Shown piece after piece: positions 33,956 through 43,738 of a DNA stretch of 61,592 bases; the first letter of the stretch is position 1, and each line of letters starts with the position of its first letter. The notes beneath the pieces were generated by a model. The model did not search any database and was not told the origin of the DNA. It saw only the letters and a list, made by a program, of their open reading frames with translations. A program made the translations under genes and the position numbers. The stretch is from assembly GCA_964546935.1 (NCBI GenBank), contig CAZJLJ010000014.1, positions 1 through 61,592 of the forward strand. Direction: 5' to 3'. This DNA comes from JALYTY01 sp964546935 (lineage in GTDB: Bacteria; Vulcanimicrobiota; Vulcanimicrobiia; Vulcanimicrobiales; Vulcanimicrobiaceae).

Positions 33956-35243
33956 TTTCTTTCACCTCCGAGGTCGACAAAACGTGTTCGCAACTTGCGA
34001 CGATGCGCTCCAGCGCTTCATCTAAGTTGCGATCGTCGATGACGAGCGGTACCAAGGCTCGTATGACGTTGCCCGCACCGGCGGGCATAAGCAGGACGCC
34101 ACGTTCGCGCGCTTCGATGATGATGCGCGTAACGTCGGCGCTGCGATCCGCATTGAACTCGATGCCTATCATGGCTCCAAGTCCGCGGACTTCTGCAACG
34201 GCACTGGGATAACGCGATGCGATCGATTCGAACGCAGCGCGAATGCGGTGGCCGATGACTGTGGCGCGATCGAGAATCTCTTCGGTAAGCGCATCGATAC
34301 TCGCAAGCGCGGCAGCGCACGCAACCGGATTTCCGGCGTACGTCCCGCCCAAGCCACCTGGAGCTGGTGCGTCCATAATCTCTGCTTTTCCGACGACTGC
34401 GGCAAGCGGCATACCGCCTGCCAACGATTTCGCGACCGTAATGAGATCCGGTTCTATTCCACTATGTTCTATGGCGAACCGCTTTCCCGTTCTTCCGAAA
34501 CCGCTTTGAATCTCATCGCAAACGAGCACGATGCCGTACCGATCGCAAACCGCTCTTAACGCTTGCATGAACTCGCGCGGCGCCGGAACAAAGCCGCCTT
34601 CCCCTAACACGGGTTCGATGATGATGGCTGCAACTCGGTCCGGCGAGACGCTCGTGGAAAAGACTTCCTCGAGCGCATCGAGCGCGCGCTGCGTCGTCCA
34701 GCCGTGCAGCTCATGCGGAAACGGCGTGTGATAGACTTCGCTGCAGAACGGCCCGAAATGTTGCTTGTATGGCGCATTTTTGCCGGTCATCGAAAGCGCG
34801 AGCAGCGTGCGGCCATGATAGCCGTGCTGAAACGCGATGACTGCGGGCCGCTGCGTGTAGGCGCGCGCAATTTTGATCGCGTTTTCCGTTGCTTCGGAAC
34901 CTGTTGAAAGCAAAAGCGTTTTCTTCGCCGACGTTCCGGGCGCGATGCGATTCAGCGCTTCCGCGACTTCGACGTATGGTTCGTAGGAAGTTACTTGGAA
35001 GCAAAGATGCGTGTAGAGTTTGGCCTGCGCCTGAATCGCTTCGACGACGGCGGGGTTCGCGTGTCCGAGATTCATCACGCCGATCCCGCCCACGAAATCG
35101 ATGTACTCGCGACCGTCGACATCCCACAGAGTGGCACCGGATGCGCGAGCGATCGCAATGGGGTGCACGCACCCAACGCCTCGCGGCACAGCGTCCGCGC
35201 GACGCCGGGAGATACCGGTGGATAGAGAGCTGACCGCCTGCAT
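33948..35243 (-). CDS. gabT: 4-aminobutyrate aminotransferase GabT
   Basis: Class III PLP aminotransferase of 431 residues that converts GABA to succinate semialdehyde. Motifs are YIDFVGGIGVMNLGHANP, LLLSTGSEATENAIKIARAY, HGYHGRTLLALSMTGKN, IIEPVLGEGGF, DEIQSGFGRTGKRFA and the PLP-lysine region LITVAKSLAGGMPLAAV. It heads the gabT-patA-aldehyde dehydrogenase operon and is divergent from the PucR regulator 93 bases away. Its 3' end carries the Shine-Dalgarno of patA. Confidence 0.93.
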   Translation of the reverse strand: MQAVSSLSTGISRRRADAVPRGVGCVHPIAIARASGATLWDVDGREYIDFVGGIGVMNLGHANPAVVEAIQAQAKLYTHLCFQVTSYEPYVEVAEALNRIAPGTSAKKTLLLSTGSEATENAIKIARAYTQRPAVIAFQHGYHGRTLLALSMTGKNAPYKQHFGPFCSEVYHTPFPHELHGWTTQRALDALEEVFSTSVSPDRVAAIIIEPVLGEGGFVPAPREFMQALRAVCDRYGIVLVCDEIQSGFGRTGKRFAIEHSGIEPDLITVAKSLAGGMPLAAVVGKAEIMDAPAPGGLGGTYAGNPVACAAALASIDALTEEILDRATVIGHRIRAAFESIASRYPSAVAEVRGLGAMIGIEFNADRSADVTRIIIEARERGVLLMPAGAGNVIRALVPLVIDDRNLDEALERIVASCEHVLSTSEVKENS

Positions 35244-35336
35244 AGGTTAAGCCTACTGGCCCCGATGACGCCGTCCAACGTTCCGGCGTACCAATTTTAG
35301 GCGGATAGTTGTTGTTTCAGCACAAAGTAGTCGCCT
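35244..35336. promoter_or_regulatory. Divergent promoter region gabT/pucR
   Basis: The 93 bases between the two start codons must hold both promoters. CGCCG and CGGCG flank a 10-base core (TCCAACGTTC), a possible regulator site. No clear -10 or -35 can be named. Confidence 0.4.
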
Positions 35337-36941
35337 ATGAAGCTCTCGGACGTTCTCGCGCTTCCTTCCATGGCGTCCGCGAAGGTCACGGCCGGCGCCA
35401 AAGGAACCGACCGCGAGGTCCTTTGGTCGCACGTGGTGGACATGCCAGACCCGGTGCCATGGGTCCGCCCCGGCTTCCTATTGCTTACGACGGGCTATAG
35501 TTGGCCCACCGACGAGAACAGGCAGCGGCGCCAAGTCGCCGATCTCGCGATGGCGGGCGTTGCGGCCGTCATTTTGGCGGTGCCGAAGTTCATCGAACAT
35601 TTCTCCGATGCCGCCCGCGCTCAGGGCGACGCATCCAACTTGCCGCTCATAGAAATTCCGTTCGAAGTCCCGTTCGTGCAAATCATAGAAGAGCTGCACC
35701 GAGCGGTGATGATGGAACCGTATGCAATCATCGAACGCTCGGAACAGATTCACCGCGCGCTGACTCGCGCTGCAAGTCGCGACGCAACCCTCGACGATCT
35801 TGCGCGAGAGCTGAGTTCTCTTATCGAACGCTCCGTAACGTTCGAAGACCCGGGCGGAAAATTGCTGGCGTCTGCGACGCTTGGTGATGAATTAGATGAA
35901 GTGCGCCGCGAAACGCTGGCCGCCGGCAAAAGCCCGCTAAGTACGATTGGAACGCTCGAACGCACCGGATTGAATCGCCGCATTCGCGCGTCCGAGAAAC
36001 CGCTACGTATTTCAGCAATGCCTGAAATAGGACTCGCAGCTCGAGTGGCTTGTCCGATTCGCGTTGGGTCCGAGCTGGTGGGCGTGGTGTGGATCATTGA
36101 AGGAAAGAAGCCGCTTTCCGAACTCGATCATCGCGCCGCCGAACATGCTGCTCTCGTTGCGGCGATCCATATTGCTCACCAGCGCGCGTTGACGGAAACG
36201 CAGTCGCGCTTGGGGTACGCGGCGTTTCTTTCGCTCCTGGAAACCGAACCTGGTCGCGAGCCGATCGCCGATGAACGCGTTCGTCTTTTGGGGTTCGATC
36301 CGGGCGCGAACTATCGCGTCGGCATCGTTTCGATTCCACAGAAGCTGCCCTTGGACGCTGCCGGATTGGCGCGGCGCGATGCCGTTGCGCAAAGCGTCCG
36401 TGAGACATTGCGCAAAGCCGGCCGCGAAGCGCTTGTCACGGTGTCCCTTAACTACGTTCCGTTCTTGTTGCCGCCGGGACTCGATGCACACACGATTCAC
36501 GAGGATTTGGATGACGCGTCGCTTTCCATCGTTCTCGGGCGCGAGCACCGCGGCGCAGAAGGCGTGCGCGCAAGTTATCGCGAGGCGTTGTCTTTGCTCA
36601 CCTACCGCGACCGGCCGGCACTTTGCACCTACGAAGATTTGCTCGTCCCCCGGGTCATCATGGGCGACGCCGCAGCACGGGAAACGTTTCTTGACGGGTT
36701 TTTCCGGCCGCTTCGCGAGCGCAGAAATGGGCGCGAGCTGGCCAAGGCGCTTCTCTCGCTAGCGCGGCACGGGTTTCGCTTCCGTCAAGCCGCCGCGGCA
36801 CTGAGCATTCATCCCAACACGCTGCGCTATCGGCTCGACCGCGTTAGCGAAATCCTTCGAATAGATTTGGCCGATCCCGACGTTCAATTCCGCCTTCAAC
36901 TGGCTGCGCGATTGCTCGATGCGGGCAACCGAGAATGGTAA
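35337..36941 (+). CDS. PucR-family transcriptional regulator
   Basis: Regulator of 534 residues. The N-terminal PucR domain (about residues 1-125) starts MKLSDVLALPSMASAKVTAG and contains PGFLLLTTGYSW. A central GAF-like or GGDEF-like sensory region follows, then the C-terminal helix-turn-helix: LARHGFRFRQAAAALSIHPNTLRYRLDRVSEI. PucR proteins control purine, amino-acid and polyamine/GABA catabolism. Its divergent placement next to gabT makes it the likely regulator of the putrescine-GABA operon (inference from position). Confidence 0.9.
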   Translation: MKLSDVLALPSMASAKVTAGAKGTDREVLWSHVVDMPDPVPWVRPGFLLLTTGYSWPTDENRQRRQVADLAMAGVAAVILAVPKFIEHFSDAARAQGDASNLPLIEIPFEVPFVQIIEELHRAVMMEPYAIIERSEQIHRALTRAASRDATLDDLARELSSLIERSVTFEDPGGKLLASATLGDELDEVRRETLAAGKSPLSTIGTLERTGLNRRIRASEKPLRISAMPEIGLAARVACPIRVGSELVGVVWIIEGKKPLSELDHRAAEHAALVAAIHIAHQRALTETQSRLGYAAFLSLLETEPGREPIADERVRLLGFDPGANYRVGIVSIPQKLPLDAAGLARRDAVAQSVRETLRKAGREALVTVSLNYVPFLLPPGLDAHTIHEDLDDASLSIVLGREHRGAEGVRASYREALSLLTYRDRPALCTYEDLLVPRVIMGDAAARETFLDGFFRPLRERRNGRELAKALLSLARHGFRFRQAAAALSIHPNTLRYRLDRVSEILRIDLADPDVQFRLQLAARLLDAGNREW

Positions 36942-36999
36942 TTTGTGCCCGCAGGACAGAATACGAGGAGACTTTTGTCGATTCATAACATGGTCTTAC

Positions 37000-37040
37000 G
37001 CAACTAGCGCGGGCTAGACTAAAAGCGATCTAGCCGTTGC
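37000..37040 (+). promoter_or_regulatory. Leader hairpin of the second TonB-type receptor gene
   Basis: GGCTAGA (37012-37018) pairs with TCTAGCC (37029-37035), and outside it GCAAC (37000-37004) pairs with GTTGC (37036-37040) across a 7-base bulge on one side. It lies about 12 bases before the Shine-Dalgarno GAGG. Confidence 0.5.
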
Positions 37041-37061
37041 AATTACGACGAGCGAGGAAAA

Positions 37062-40000
37062 TTGAATTTGATCAAGCGATCGCTTGCAGCGGGCCTATTG
37101 GCCTTGCTCTCTGCTTTGGTACCTGCACTCGCCGGAACCACCGGAAGCCTGGTGGGGCGCGTCACCGAGACCGGGACGGGGGTGCCGGTCGCCGGCGCAA
37201 CGGTGCGCGTCACATCGCCGTCGCAGACGGCAACTACCAAAACCGACTCGCGCGGATTGTTCTCTTTTATCTCCCTAGGTCCGGACACGTACGTAGTTAG
37301 TGTCGAACGCGAAGGCTACGATCCGCAATCGCAGCCTGGCCAGACGGTGCTCGCCGACCAATCGGTAACCATCAACCTCTCGATTCGCAAAGAATTGAAG
37401 ACGATCGCAATAACGCATTCGCAGGGTGCCGGAAGCCTTGTGCGATCCGGCACGACGAGCGACGTCTATTCGGTGAATCCGGCAGCGCAACGCGCGACGA
37501 AAGCGCTCGGCGGTTCCGGAAGTTTAGATCAGGCGTACGGTGCAATTGCCAGTGTCCCGGGTGTCAGCATTCCGTCGGGACAGCAGGGCTGGTATCAGAG
37601 CGTCTTCATTCGCGGCGGTGACTACGACCAGGTCGCATACGAATTCGATGGCGTTCCCGTTATTCGTGACTCCGACGGCGCTCCGATCGTTACGCTTTCC
37701 GCGCTTGGACAACAAGAAGTGCAAGTCTACACGGGTGGTACACCTGCAACTTCCGATTCGCCCGGACTCGCGGGGTACATCAATCAGGTTATCAAGACAG
37801 GAACCTCGCCCGGCTATTTAGATTTCACGGGCGCGGCCGGCACGCCGGCTTTCTATCACAAGTTCTCCGTTGAAGCGGGCGGATCGACGCCGAGTCGGTT
37901 GTTCTCTTACTACGTTGGCCTCGCCGGCGCAAACCAGGATTACCGCTACGGCGATCAGTTCAACGGCGTTTCGGATCCGCTCTATTTCTATCCGCAAGTT
38001 ATTCCGACGACGAACTCTTCGTTCAACATTCTCGACGGAAGCTGCGGTACTTATCCGCCTCCGCCGGGTTGCGGCGCTTCCAACAATTATGGCGCCGTTT
38101 TCGCTCCGGGAAATGCGTGGACGCAGGCATACAACGCCGATCGCGAAGCGGTTTTCAACTTCCACATCGGCATTCCGCATCGCCACGATGCGTTGCGCGA
38201 CGACATGCAAGCGCTTTACGTTGCCGGCAGCATCTTCACCACGTACAACAGCTCTTCGAATTTCCTGGCAATCTCGCCGCCGGTTCCATGGCTGGACGGC
38301 GTAACGTACACCGGCCAAGTCTTCGCAGCGCCGGACCCCACGAAGATCGTTCCGGTAAATTATCCGAGCAGCCCGACGGGACGCGTTGCCAATTCGTTGC
38401 TTAGTCCCAACCAAAGCGACGGCGGAAATAACGACTACTCCGTTTTGAAGCTGCAGTATCAGAAAAATCTAAACGATCATTCGTACTTGCGCGCGATCGG
38501 CTACAGCGAGTACACCGATTGGTTCCTCAATGGCCCGAACAGTTCGCAAAACACCTTCGGTGCTACGCTTTCGGACTACGAGGTGCTCGGTCACTTCTAT
38601 GGCGGCAATCTCAGCTATTCAAACAATCTTTCGCAGCAGCATTTGTTGACGGCATCGGTCTCGTACGAAACGCAGAAACTGCAGACGTACAACGCAACGT
38701 TTGATACGACGTTTGGGCCCAGTCCGAACACCGGCCAGTTCGGAAACATTATCACGAGCTACGTTGGCCACGACGGCAACTGCTACAACTTTAGCACCGG
38801 CGCGCAGTGGACGTGTTACGACCCCACCAATGTCGGCAACCCGTCGAACCTTATGCCGGGTGATTGCGTTGCCGCGGGAACGTGTTCCGGCACGCCTGCA
38901 GCCTCGCAAGGTGCGCGGTGGCTGGTGACGGAGAACGGACAAGACGCGCAAGTCGACAACGTTACGCCATACTTCACTTCAGGTGCGATTACCGATGTGT
39001 ACCGTCCGAACGACCGTATCACGGTAAACGTGGGCGCGCGGTTCGATCACTTCGGCTACAACCTCAACAACGTGGAAGCCGGCTATCCCGCACGTGCGTT
39101 TTGGTTCCAATCGTATAACAACGAGTTTTGCGGTGCTCCCGGCATAGCGAACGTATCGCGTTGGAATCCCACGACGCAGGTTTTCGATCCGTGTCCGGCC
39201 GGCACGACGCCGGCAACCTTTACAAACACGGCCGGAGGCCTACGATCCGATAACGTATTCCAGCCGCGCATTGCCGCAACGTATACCATCAATCCGAACA
39301 CTGTTTTGCGAGCTTCGTACGGGAAGTACGCTCGCCCGGCAGCGACGTCGTATCAAGAGTACAACACGTTCCAGCAAGATCTGCCCACGTTCTTAAGCCA
39401 GTTTGCGGCGCTCGGCTATACGTCGCCGCTGCACGACGTTGTCGCGGATACTTCAGAGAACGCAGACCTTTCCTACGAACATCGCTTCCCGGGAACGCGG
39501 TTGTCCATGAAGGTCACGCCGTTCTATCGAACCACGAAGAACCAGCTTCAGTATTTGAACATCAGCGCACTTGGCGGAACGCTCGCCGGCATCAACGTCG
39601 GTACGTTGAAGTCTTACGGGACCGAGCTCTCGCTGCAATGGGGCGACTTTGCGCAGCAGGGCCTCTCCGCACAACTCTCTTATACGTATACGAACACGCA
39701 CACGAGGTATGCGAACCTTTCCAACGGCCTGAATATTATCGACGTGTTGAACGGTTCGATCGAGCAATACAATTCGTATACGTCTGCGTGCGCAGGTGCC
39801 GCCGCGAACACCAAGCTCTGCGGCAACGGATTGTACTCCGGAAATGCACTTGCGTCGCTGCCGTCAAACACGACGCCGGGCTTGAACGTTCCCAATCCTT
39901 ACTACAGTCAGCCAGCGCAGCCGCTAATGGATCCAAACGCCGAATACGTCCCGTACGACGTTATTCCGAGCGCGTTCGCCAGCGCAAATAGCTACGCGGT

Positions 40001-40550
40001 GCCGCACGTCGCGACGTTGATCTTGAACTACCGGCACAACAAGTTTGCGATAACACCGAGTTTCTCATACAACTCCGGCTCGTATTACGGTTCGCCGCTT
40101 TCCGTGCCGGGTTACGTTCCGCAAGCATGCGCAGCGCTTCCGAGCGACACACCGGATACGCCTGGAGTCAGCTGCGGTAGCGGCGGCGCGATCTACATTC
40201 CTGATAAGTACACCGGTGGCTTCGACAGCTTGGGATCGCTTCGCGAACCCTGGCAATTCACGGCAAATCTTCAGATGTCGTACGATATCAATCCACGCGC
40301 AACGGTAACGCTCATCGCATCGAATCTGTTCAATAAGTGCTACCAACGCGGATACGCGTGGGATACGGCGACGGCGTGCTGGTACTCGAGCCTTCCTTCC
40401 AACATCTTGCCGCCCTCAGGAAACTTCTTGGCGAATCCGCCGGTTCAATTAGCGTATCCGTACGGCATTTGGTTCAACAACACCCAAGTCGGCATTACGT
40501 CTGCGAAGCAGCCGTTCCAGCTGACGGCCAACCTAGAGATTCGACTCTAG
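37062..40550 (+). CDS. TonB-dependent-receptor-like outer-membrane protein with carboxypeptidase-regulatory domain (copy 2)
   Basis: Paralogue of the receptor at 17512, 1162 residues. It starts with a TTG preceded by GAGGAAAA. A signal peptide (about residues 1-25, ending VPALA) is followed by the regulatory Ig domain (GSLVGRVTETGTGVPVAGAT), the plug (VFIRGGDYDQVAYEFDGVPV) and a long beta-barrel ending FQLTANLEIRL. The two copies share the domain order and many strands but differ in the extracellular loops, as expected for different ligands. The flavin amine oxidase gene follows after 3 bases, so its ligand may be an amine or amine-containing compound (inference). Confidence 0.88.
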   Translation: MNLIKRSLAAGLLALLSALVPALAGTTGSLVGRVTETGTGVPVAGATVRVTSPSQTATTKTDSRGLFSFISLGPDTYVVSVEREGYDPQSQPGQTVLADQSVTINLSIRKELKTIAITHSQGAGSLVRSGTTSDVYSVNPAAQRATKALGGSGSLDQAYGAIASVPGVSIPSGQQGWYQSVFIRGGDYDQVAYEFDGVPVIRDSDGAPIVTLSALGQQEVQVYTGGTPATSDSPGLAGYINQVIKTGTSPGYLDFTGAAGTPAFYHKFSVEAGGSTPSRLFSYYVGLAGANQDYRYGDQFNGVSDPLYFYPQVIPTTNSSFNILDGSCGTYPPPPGCGASNNYGAVFAPGNAWTQAYNADREAVFNFHIGIPHRHDALRDDMQALYVAGSIFTTYNSSSNFLAISPPVPWLDGVTYTGQVFAAPDPTKIVPVNYPSSPTGRVANSLLSPNQSDGGNNDYSVLKLQYQKNLNDHSYLRAIGYSEYTDWFLNGPNSSQNTFGATLSDYEVLGHFYGGNLSYSNNLSQQHLLTASVSYETQKLQTYNATFDTTFGPSPNTGQFGNIITSYVGHDGNCYNFSTGAQWTCYDPTNVGNPSNLMPGDCVAAGTCSGTPAASQGARWLVTENGQDAQVDNVTPYFTSGAITDVYRPNDRITVNVGARFDHFGYNLNNVEAGYPARAFWFQSYNNEFCGAPGIANVSRWNPTTQVFDPCPAGTTPATFTNTAGGLRSDNVFQPRIAATYTINPNTVLRASYGKYARPAATSYQEYNTFQQDLPTFLSQFAALGYTSPLHDVVADTSENADLSYEHRFPGTRLSMKVTPFYRTTKNQLQYLNISALGGTLAGINVGTLKSYGTELSLQWGDFAQQGLSAQLSYTYTNTHTRYANLSNGLNIIDVLNGSIEQYNSYTSACAGAAANTKLCGNGLYSGNALASLPSNTTPGLNVPNPYYSQPAQPLMDPNAEYVPYDVIPSAFASANSYAVPHVATLILNYRHNKFAITPSFSYNSGSYYGSPLSVPGYVPQACAALPSDTPDTPGVSCGSGGAIYIPDKYTGGFDSLGSLREPWQFTANLQMSYDINPRATVTLIASNLFNKCYQRGYAWDTATACWYSSLPSNILPPSGNFLANPPVQLAYPYGIWFNNTQVGITSAKQPFQLTANLEIRL

Positions 40551-40553
40551 AAA

Positions 40554-42170
40554 ATGGCTCGGACTCCAATGCTTCGCGCGCTGCGACGCTTGCAGCGCGC
40601 GGAGCACGATCCTCAAAGACCGCACATCTCGCGTGCCGACTTTACGCGCTTGCTAAGCGCCAGCGCAGCGGGCCTCATTCTCGCACCAGCGTTTACGGCT
40701 GCATCGTCGATTGCTGCGGCGCGAGAACGAGTCGCGATCGTGGGCGCCGGGATTGCGGGCTTGAGCTGTGCGCTGACCCTGAACGACGCGGGCTTTACGC
40801 CGGTTATTTTCGAGTCGTCGGAGCGTATCGGCGGCCGTATGCACAGTCAAACCGGATACTGGGATGATGACCAGCATTCGGAGTGGTGCGGGTCGATGAT
40901 CGACTCGAGCCATCTTACGCTGCGCGCATTGGCTCGGCGCTTCGGCCTGCCGCTGGTCGATTCGTATAAGGGAATCGAACCCGGCGCTCGCGACACGTCG
41001 TTCATCCACCATCAGTACTATCCAATGGCGGAAGCCGATCGCGATTTTGCCGGCGTTTTTAAAACGCTGCACGCTCAACTCGCGAAGGTCGGTGAGACGA
41101 CGACCTACGATTCCTCGACAAAGTTTGCGCGTGAACTGGATAACACCAGCATGGCGCAGTGGATCGACCGTTACATGCCCGGTGGTCGAGCTTCGCGCTT
41201 CGGACGCTTGATCGACGACGCGTTGATGAACGAATACGGCGTCGATACGTCATTGCAAAGCTCGTTGAATCTCGTCTACATGCTTGGGTTGCAAGAGCAC
41301 TACGGCATGCGCGGCGGACAAATGAGCGTTCTCGGATATTCGGATCAGCGTTATTTTATCGCAGGCGGTAACCAACGATTACCAAATGCCGTCGCTGCCC
41401 ATTTGCCGGCGGGAACGATTCGTCTGAACCATCGGTTGCAAGCAATTCGAGAAGTTCCCGGCGGCAGCTACGAACTGCGTTTTACAACACCAAACGGCAC
41501 GCTCAAGGAGCATTACGATCGAGTGGTATTGGCGTTGCCATTCATCGTGTTACGAAGCTTGGACTATAGCGGCGCAAACTTCGATGCGCGCAAACGTGCC
41601 TGCATTGAAAAACTCGGATACGGCATGCACACGAAGCTGCAGATGCAGTTCAGCAAACGTGCTTGGCACGATCCGGGACCGTGGTTCCATCCGACAACGG
41701 GACAGATTTGGACCGATACCGGATTCCAAAACTCCGTCGATTTTTCGATCGAGCAGCACGGCAACTGCGGAATAATCGAAGGGTTCACGGCAGGCACCGC
41801 GGGACTCATCGATACTCCGACCGCGCCGTACGTTACCGCGGACGAAACGCCGGCAGTGCGCCGGCACGTCGGCAGATTCTTTGCTCAACTGGACCAGATT
41901 TGGCCCGGCGTTTCGAAAAACTGGAACGGTAAAGCCACGTTTGGAAACGTTCAAGTGGATCCGAACATCCAAGCCAGTTATTCATGTTGGCTGCGTGGAC
42001 AATACACGACACTAGCCGGCTACGAACGCGTACGCCAAGGCCGTATTCATTTTGCCGGCGAGCATTGCTCGACCGCAAATCAGGGCTTCATGGAAGGCGC
42101 CGCCGAAACCGGCGTCGCCGCCGCCCACGAAATCCTCGCCGACTACAGGGTTAAAGCCGTGTCATCCTGA
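40554..42170 (+). CDS. Flavin-containing amine oxidase
   Basis: FAD-dependent amine oxidase of 538 residues. After a basic N-terminus and a hydrophobic stretch (SRADFTRLLSASAAGLILAP, residues about 25-44), which may be an export signal lacking a canonical twin arginine, comes the FAD motif RVAIVGAGIAGLSCALTLNDAG and then ESSERIGGRMHS. The C-terminal FAD motif is FAGEHCSTANQGFMEGAAETG. This is the layout of monoamine/polyamine oxidases. It is cotranscribed with the receptor 3 bases upstream and close to putrescine genes, so a polyamine or aromatic amine substrate is likely but not shown. Confidence 0.88.
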   Translation: MARTPMLRALRRLQRAEHDPQRPHISRADFTRLLSASAAGLILAPAFTAASSIAAARERVAIVGAGIAGLSCALTLNDAGFTPVIFESSERIGGRMHSQTGYWDDDQHSEWCGSMIDSSHLTLRALARRFGLPLVDSYKGIEPGARDTSFIHHQYYPMAEADRDFAGVFKTLHAQLAKVGETTTYDSSTKFARELDNTSMAQWIDRYMPGGRASRFGRLIDDALMNEYGVDTSLQSSLNLVYMLGLQEHYGMRGGQMSVLGYSDQRYFIAGGNQRLPNAVAAHLPAGTIRLNHRLQAIREVPGGSYELRFTTPNGTLKEHYDRVVLALPFIVLRSLDYSGANFDARKRACIEKLGYGMHTKLQMQFSKRAWHDPGPWFHPTTGQIWTDTGFQNSVDFSIEQHGNCGIIEGFTAGTAGLIDTPTAPYVTADETPAVRRHVGRFFAQLDQIWPGVSKNWNGKATFGNVQVDPNIQASYSCWLRGQYTTLAGYERVRQGRIHFAGEHCSTANQGFMEGAAETGVAAAHEILADYRVKAVSS

Positions 42171-42233
42171 GACAGGCTCACCATGACAAATGTTGATTTG
42201 CGCCCATGGTTTGACGGCGATCACCGTGACGGA

Positions 42234-43730
42234 CTAGCGGTGTGTAGGCATAATGAAATGTCCGTCGTTTGCGCGCGTTGCGGACCACCGTGCCGTCGTC
42301 GTTTTTAAGCGTGTGTAGAAACGTACGCCTTCCGGTCCGTGGATGTGATAGTCGCCGAATAGCGAGTGCTTCCATCCGCCGAAACTGTGGAACGCCATCG
42401 GAACGGGAATAGGGACGTTTATGCCCACCATACCGGCGGTTACGTTGCGTTCGAAATACCGCGCCGTGCTCCCGTCGCGCGTGAAGATTGAAGCGCCGTT
42501 TCCGAACTCGTGATTGGCAATCAGGTCCAGTGCTTCGTCTAGCGTGTTAACGCGTACGACAGCAAGAACCGGGCCAAAAATTTCTTCGCGATAGACGCGC
42601 ATATTCGGCGTAACGTGATCGAAGAGCGACGCGCCTAAGAAGAAGCCCTCGGGCGGAACGGTCGCGTTGCGTCCATCTACTACAACAGTGGCGCCTTCCG
42701 TGGCCGCGACATCGATGTACGAAGCAACACGATCGCGGTGTTCTCGCGTTACCAGCGGGCCCATCTCCACGCCGTCTTCATCGCTTGAGCCGATACGGAT
42801 GGAGGCGATGCGCTTTGAAAGCCGTTCGACCAGCTCATCGCCAACGCCGTCACCCACGGCTATTGCAACCGAGACCGCCATGCAGCGTTCGCCGGCCGAA
42901 CCGTACGCCGCCCCAACCAACGCCTCGACGGTCTCTTCTGGATCGGCATCCTCCATCACAACGAGATGATTTTTTGCCCCGCCCAACGCTTGTACGCGCT
43001 TGCCGCGTTCGTTGGCTTTCGAAAAAACGTGTCGCGCAACCGGCGTTGAGCCGACGAAGCTTACAGCCGAAATATCTTCGTGATCGAGAATTGCGTCAAC
43101 GGTTTGCGAATCGCCGTTCACCACGTTGAAAACGCCCGGCGGCAGGCCCGCTGCTTCCAAGAGCGCAGCCATCTCTAGCGAAAGCGACGGATCTTTTTCG
43201 CTGGGTTTCAGGACGAACGTATTGCCGCAGGCGATAGCGACGGGAAACATCCACATCGGTACCATGGCGGGAAAGTTGAAGGGCGTAATGCCGGCGCAAA
43301 CGCCTAGCGGTTGACGATGCGAGTACGAATCGATGTCTCGGCCGATGCCGTCGCTGAATTCACCCTTCAGCAATTGCGCGATGCCGCACGCAAACTCTAC
43401 GACGTCGAGTCCACGTGCAATTTCGGCCTTTGCGTCGTCGACCGTCTTGCCGTGTTCGGAAGAAGCGATGCATGCAAGGCGGTCGAGATTGGACATCATG
43501 CGTTCGCGAAACCCGAAGAGCACGGCTGCACGTCGCTGGGGCGGTGTTTCGGCCCAAGCCGGAAAAGCATGCGTCGCAGCAGCAACAGCTTCGTCGACTT
43601 CGAATGAGTCGCCCAAGGCGACGCGCGCCTGTATATCGCCTGTAGATGGATTCCATACCGGCCCAAGCCGTGTGCCCGAGCGATGTTCGCCGTTGATGTG
43701 ATGGCCAATCAGGCGTGTTGTTATTTGCAT
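42234..43730 (-). CDS. mmsA: CoA-acylating methylmalonate-semialdehyde dehydrogenase
   Basis: Aldehyde dehydrogenase of 498 residues of the MmsA/IolA group, which turns malonate or methylmalonate semialdehyde plus CoA into acetyl- or propionyl-CoA. Diagnostic segments are ITPFNFPAMVPMWMFPVAIACGN, FVGSTPVARHVF, LGGAKNHLVVMEDAD and the catalytic GSAGERCMA. The usual C-terminal SFGGWKHSLFGD is present. It is the last gene of APC permease-aminotransferase-mmsA, 8 bases after the aminotransferase, which fits breakdown of beta-alanine or aminoisobutyrate. Confidence 0.93.
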   Translation of the reverse strand: MQITTRLIGHHINGEHRSGTRLGPVWNPSTGDIQARVALGDSFEVDEAVAAATHAFPAWAETPPQRRAAVLFGFRERMMSNLDRLACIASSEHGKTVDDAKAEIARGLDVVEFACGIAQLLKGEFSDGIGRDIDSYSHRQPLGVCAGITPFNFPAMVPMWMFPVAIACGNTFVLKPSEKDPSLSLEMAALLEAAGLPPGVFNVVNGDSQTVDAILDHEDISAVSFVGSTPVARHVFSKANERGKRVQALGGAKNHLVVMEDADPEETVEALVGAAYGSAGERCMAVSVAIAVGDGVGDELVERLSKRIASIRIGSSDEDGVEMGPLVTREHRDRVASYIDVAATEGATVVVDGRNATVPPEGFFLGASLFDHVTPNMRVYREEIFGPVLAVVRVNTLDEALDLIANHEFGNGASIFTRDGSTARYFERNVTAGMVGINVPIPVPMAFHSFGGWKHSLFGDYHIHGPEGVRFYTRLKTTTARWSATRANDGHFIMPTHR

Positions 43731-43738
43731 AAACGCTC

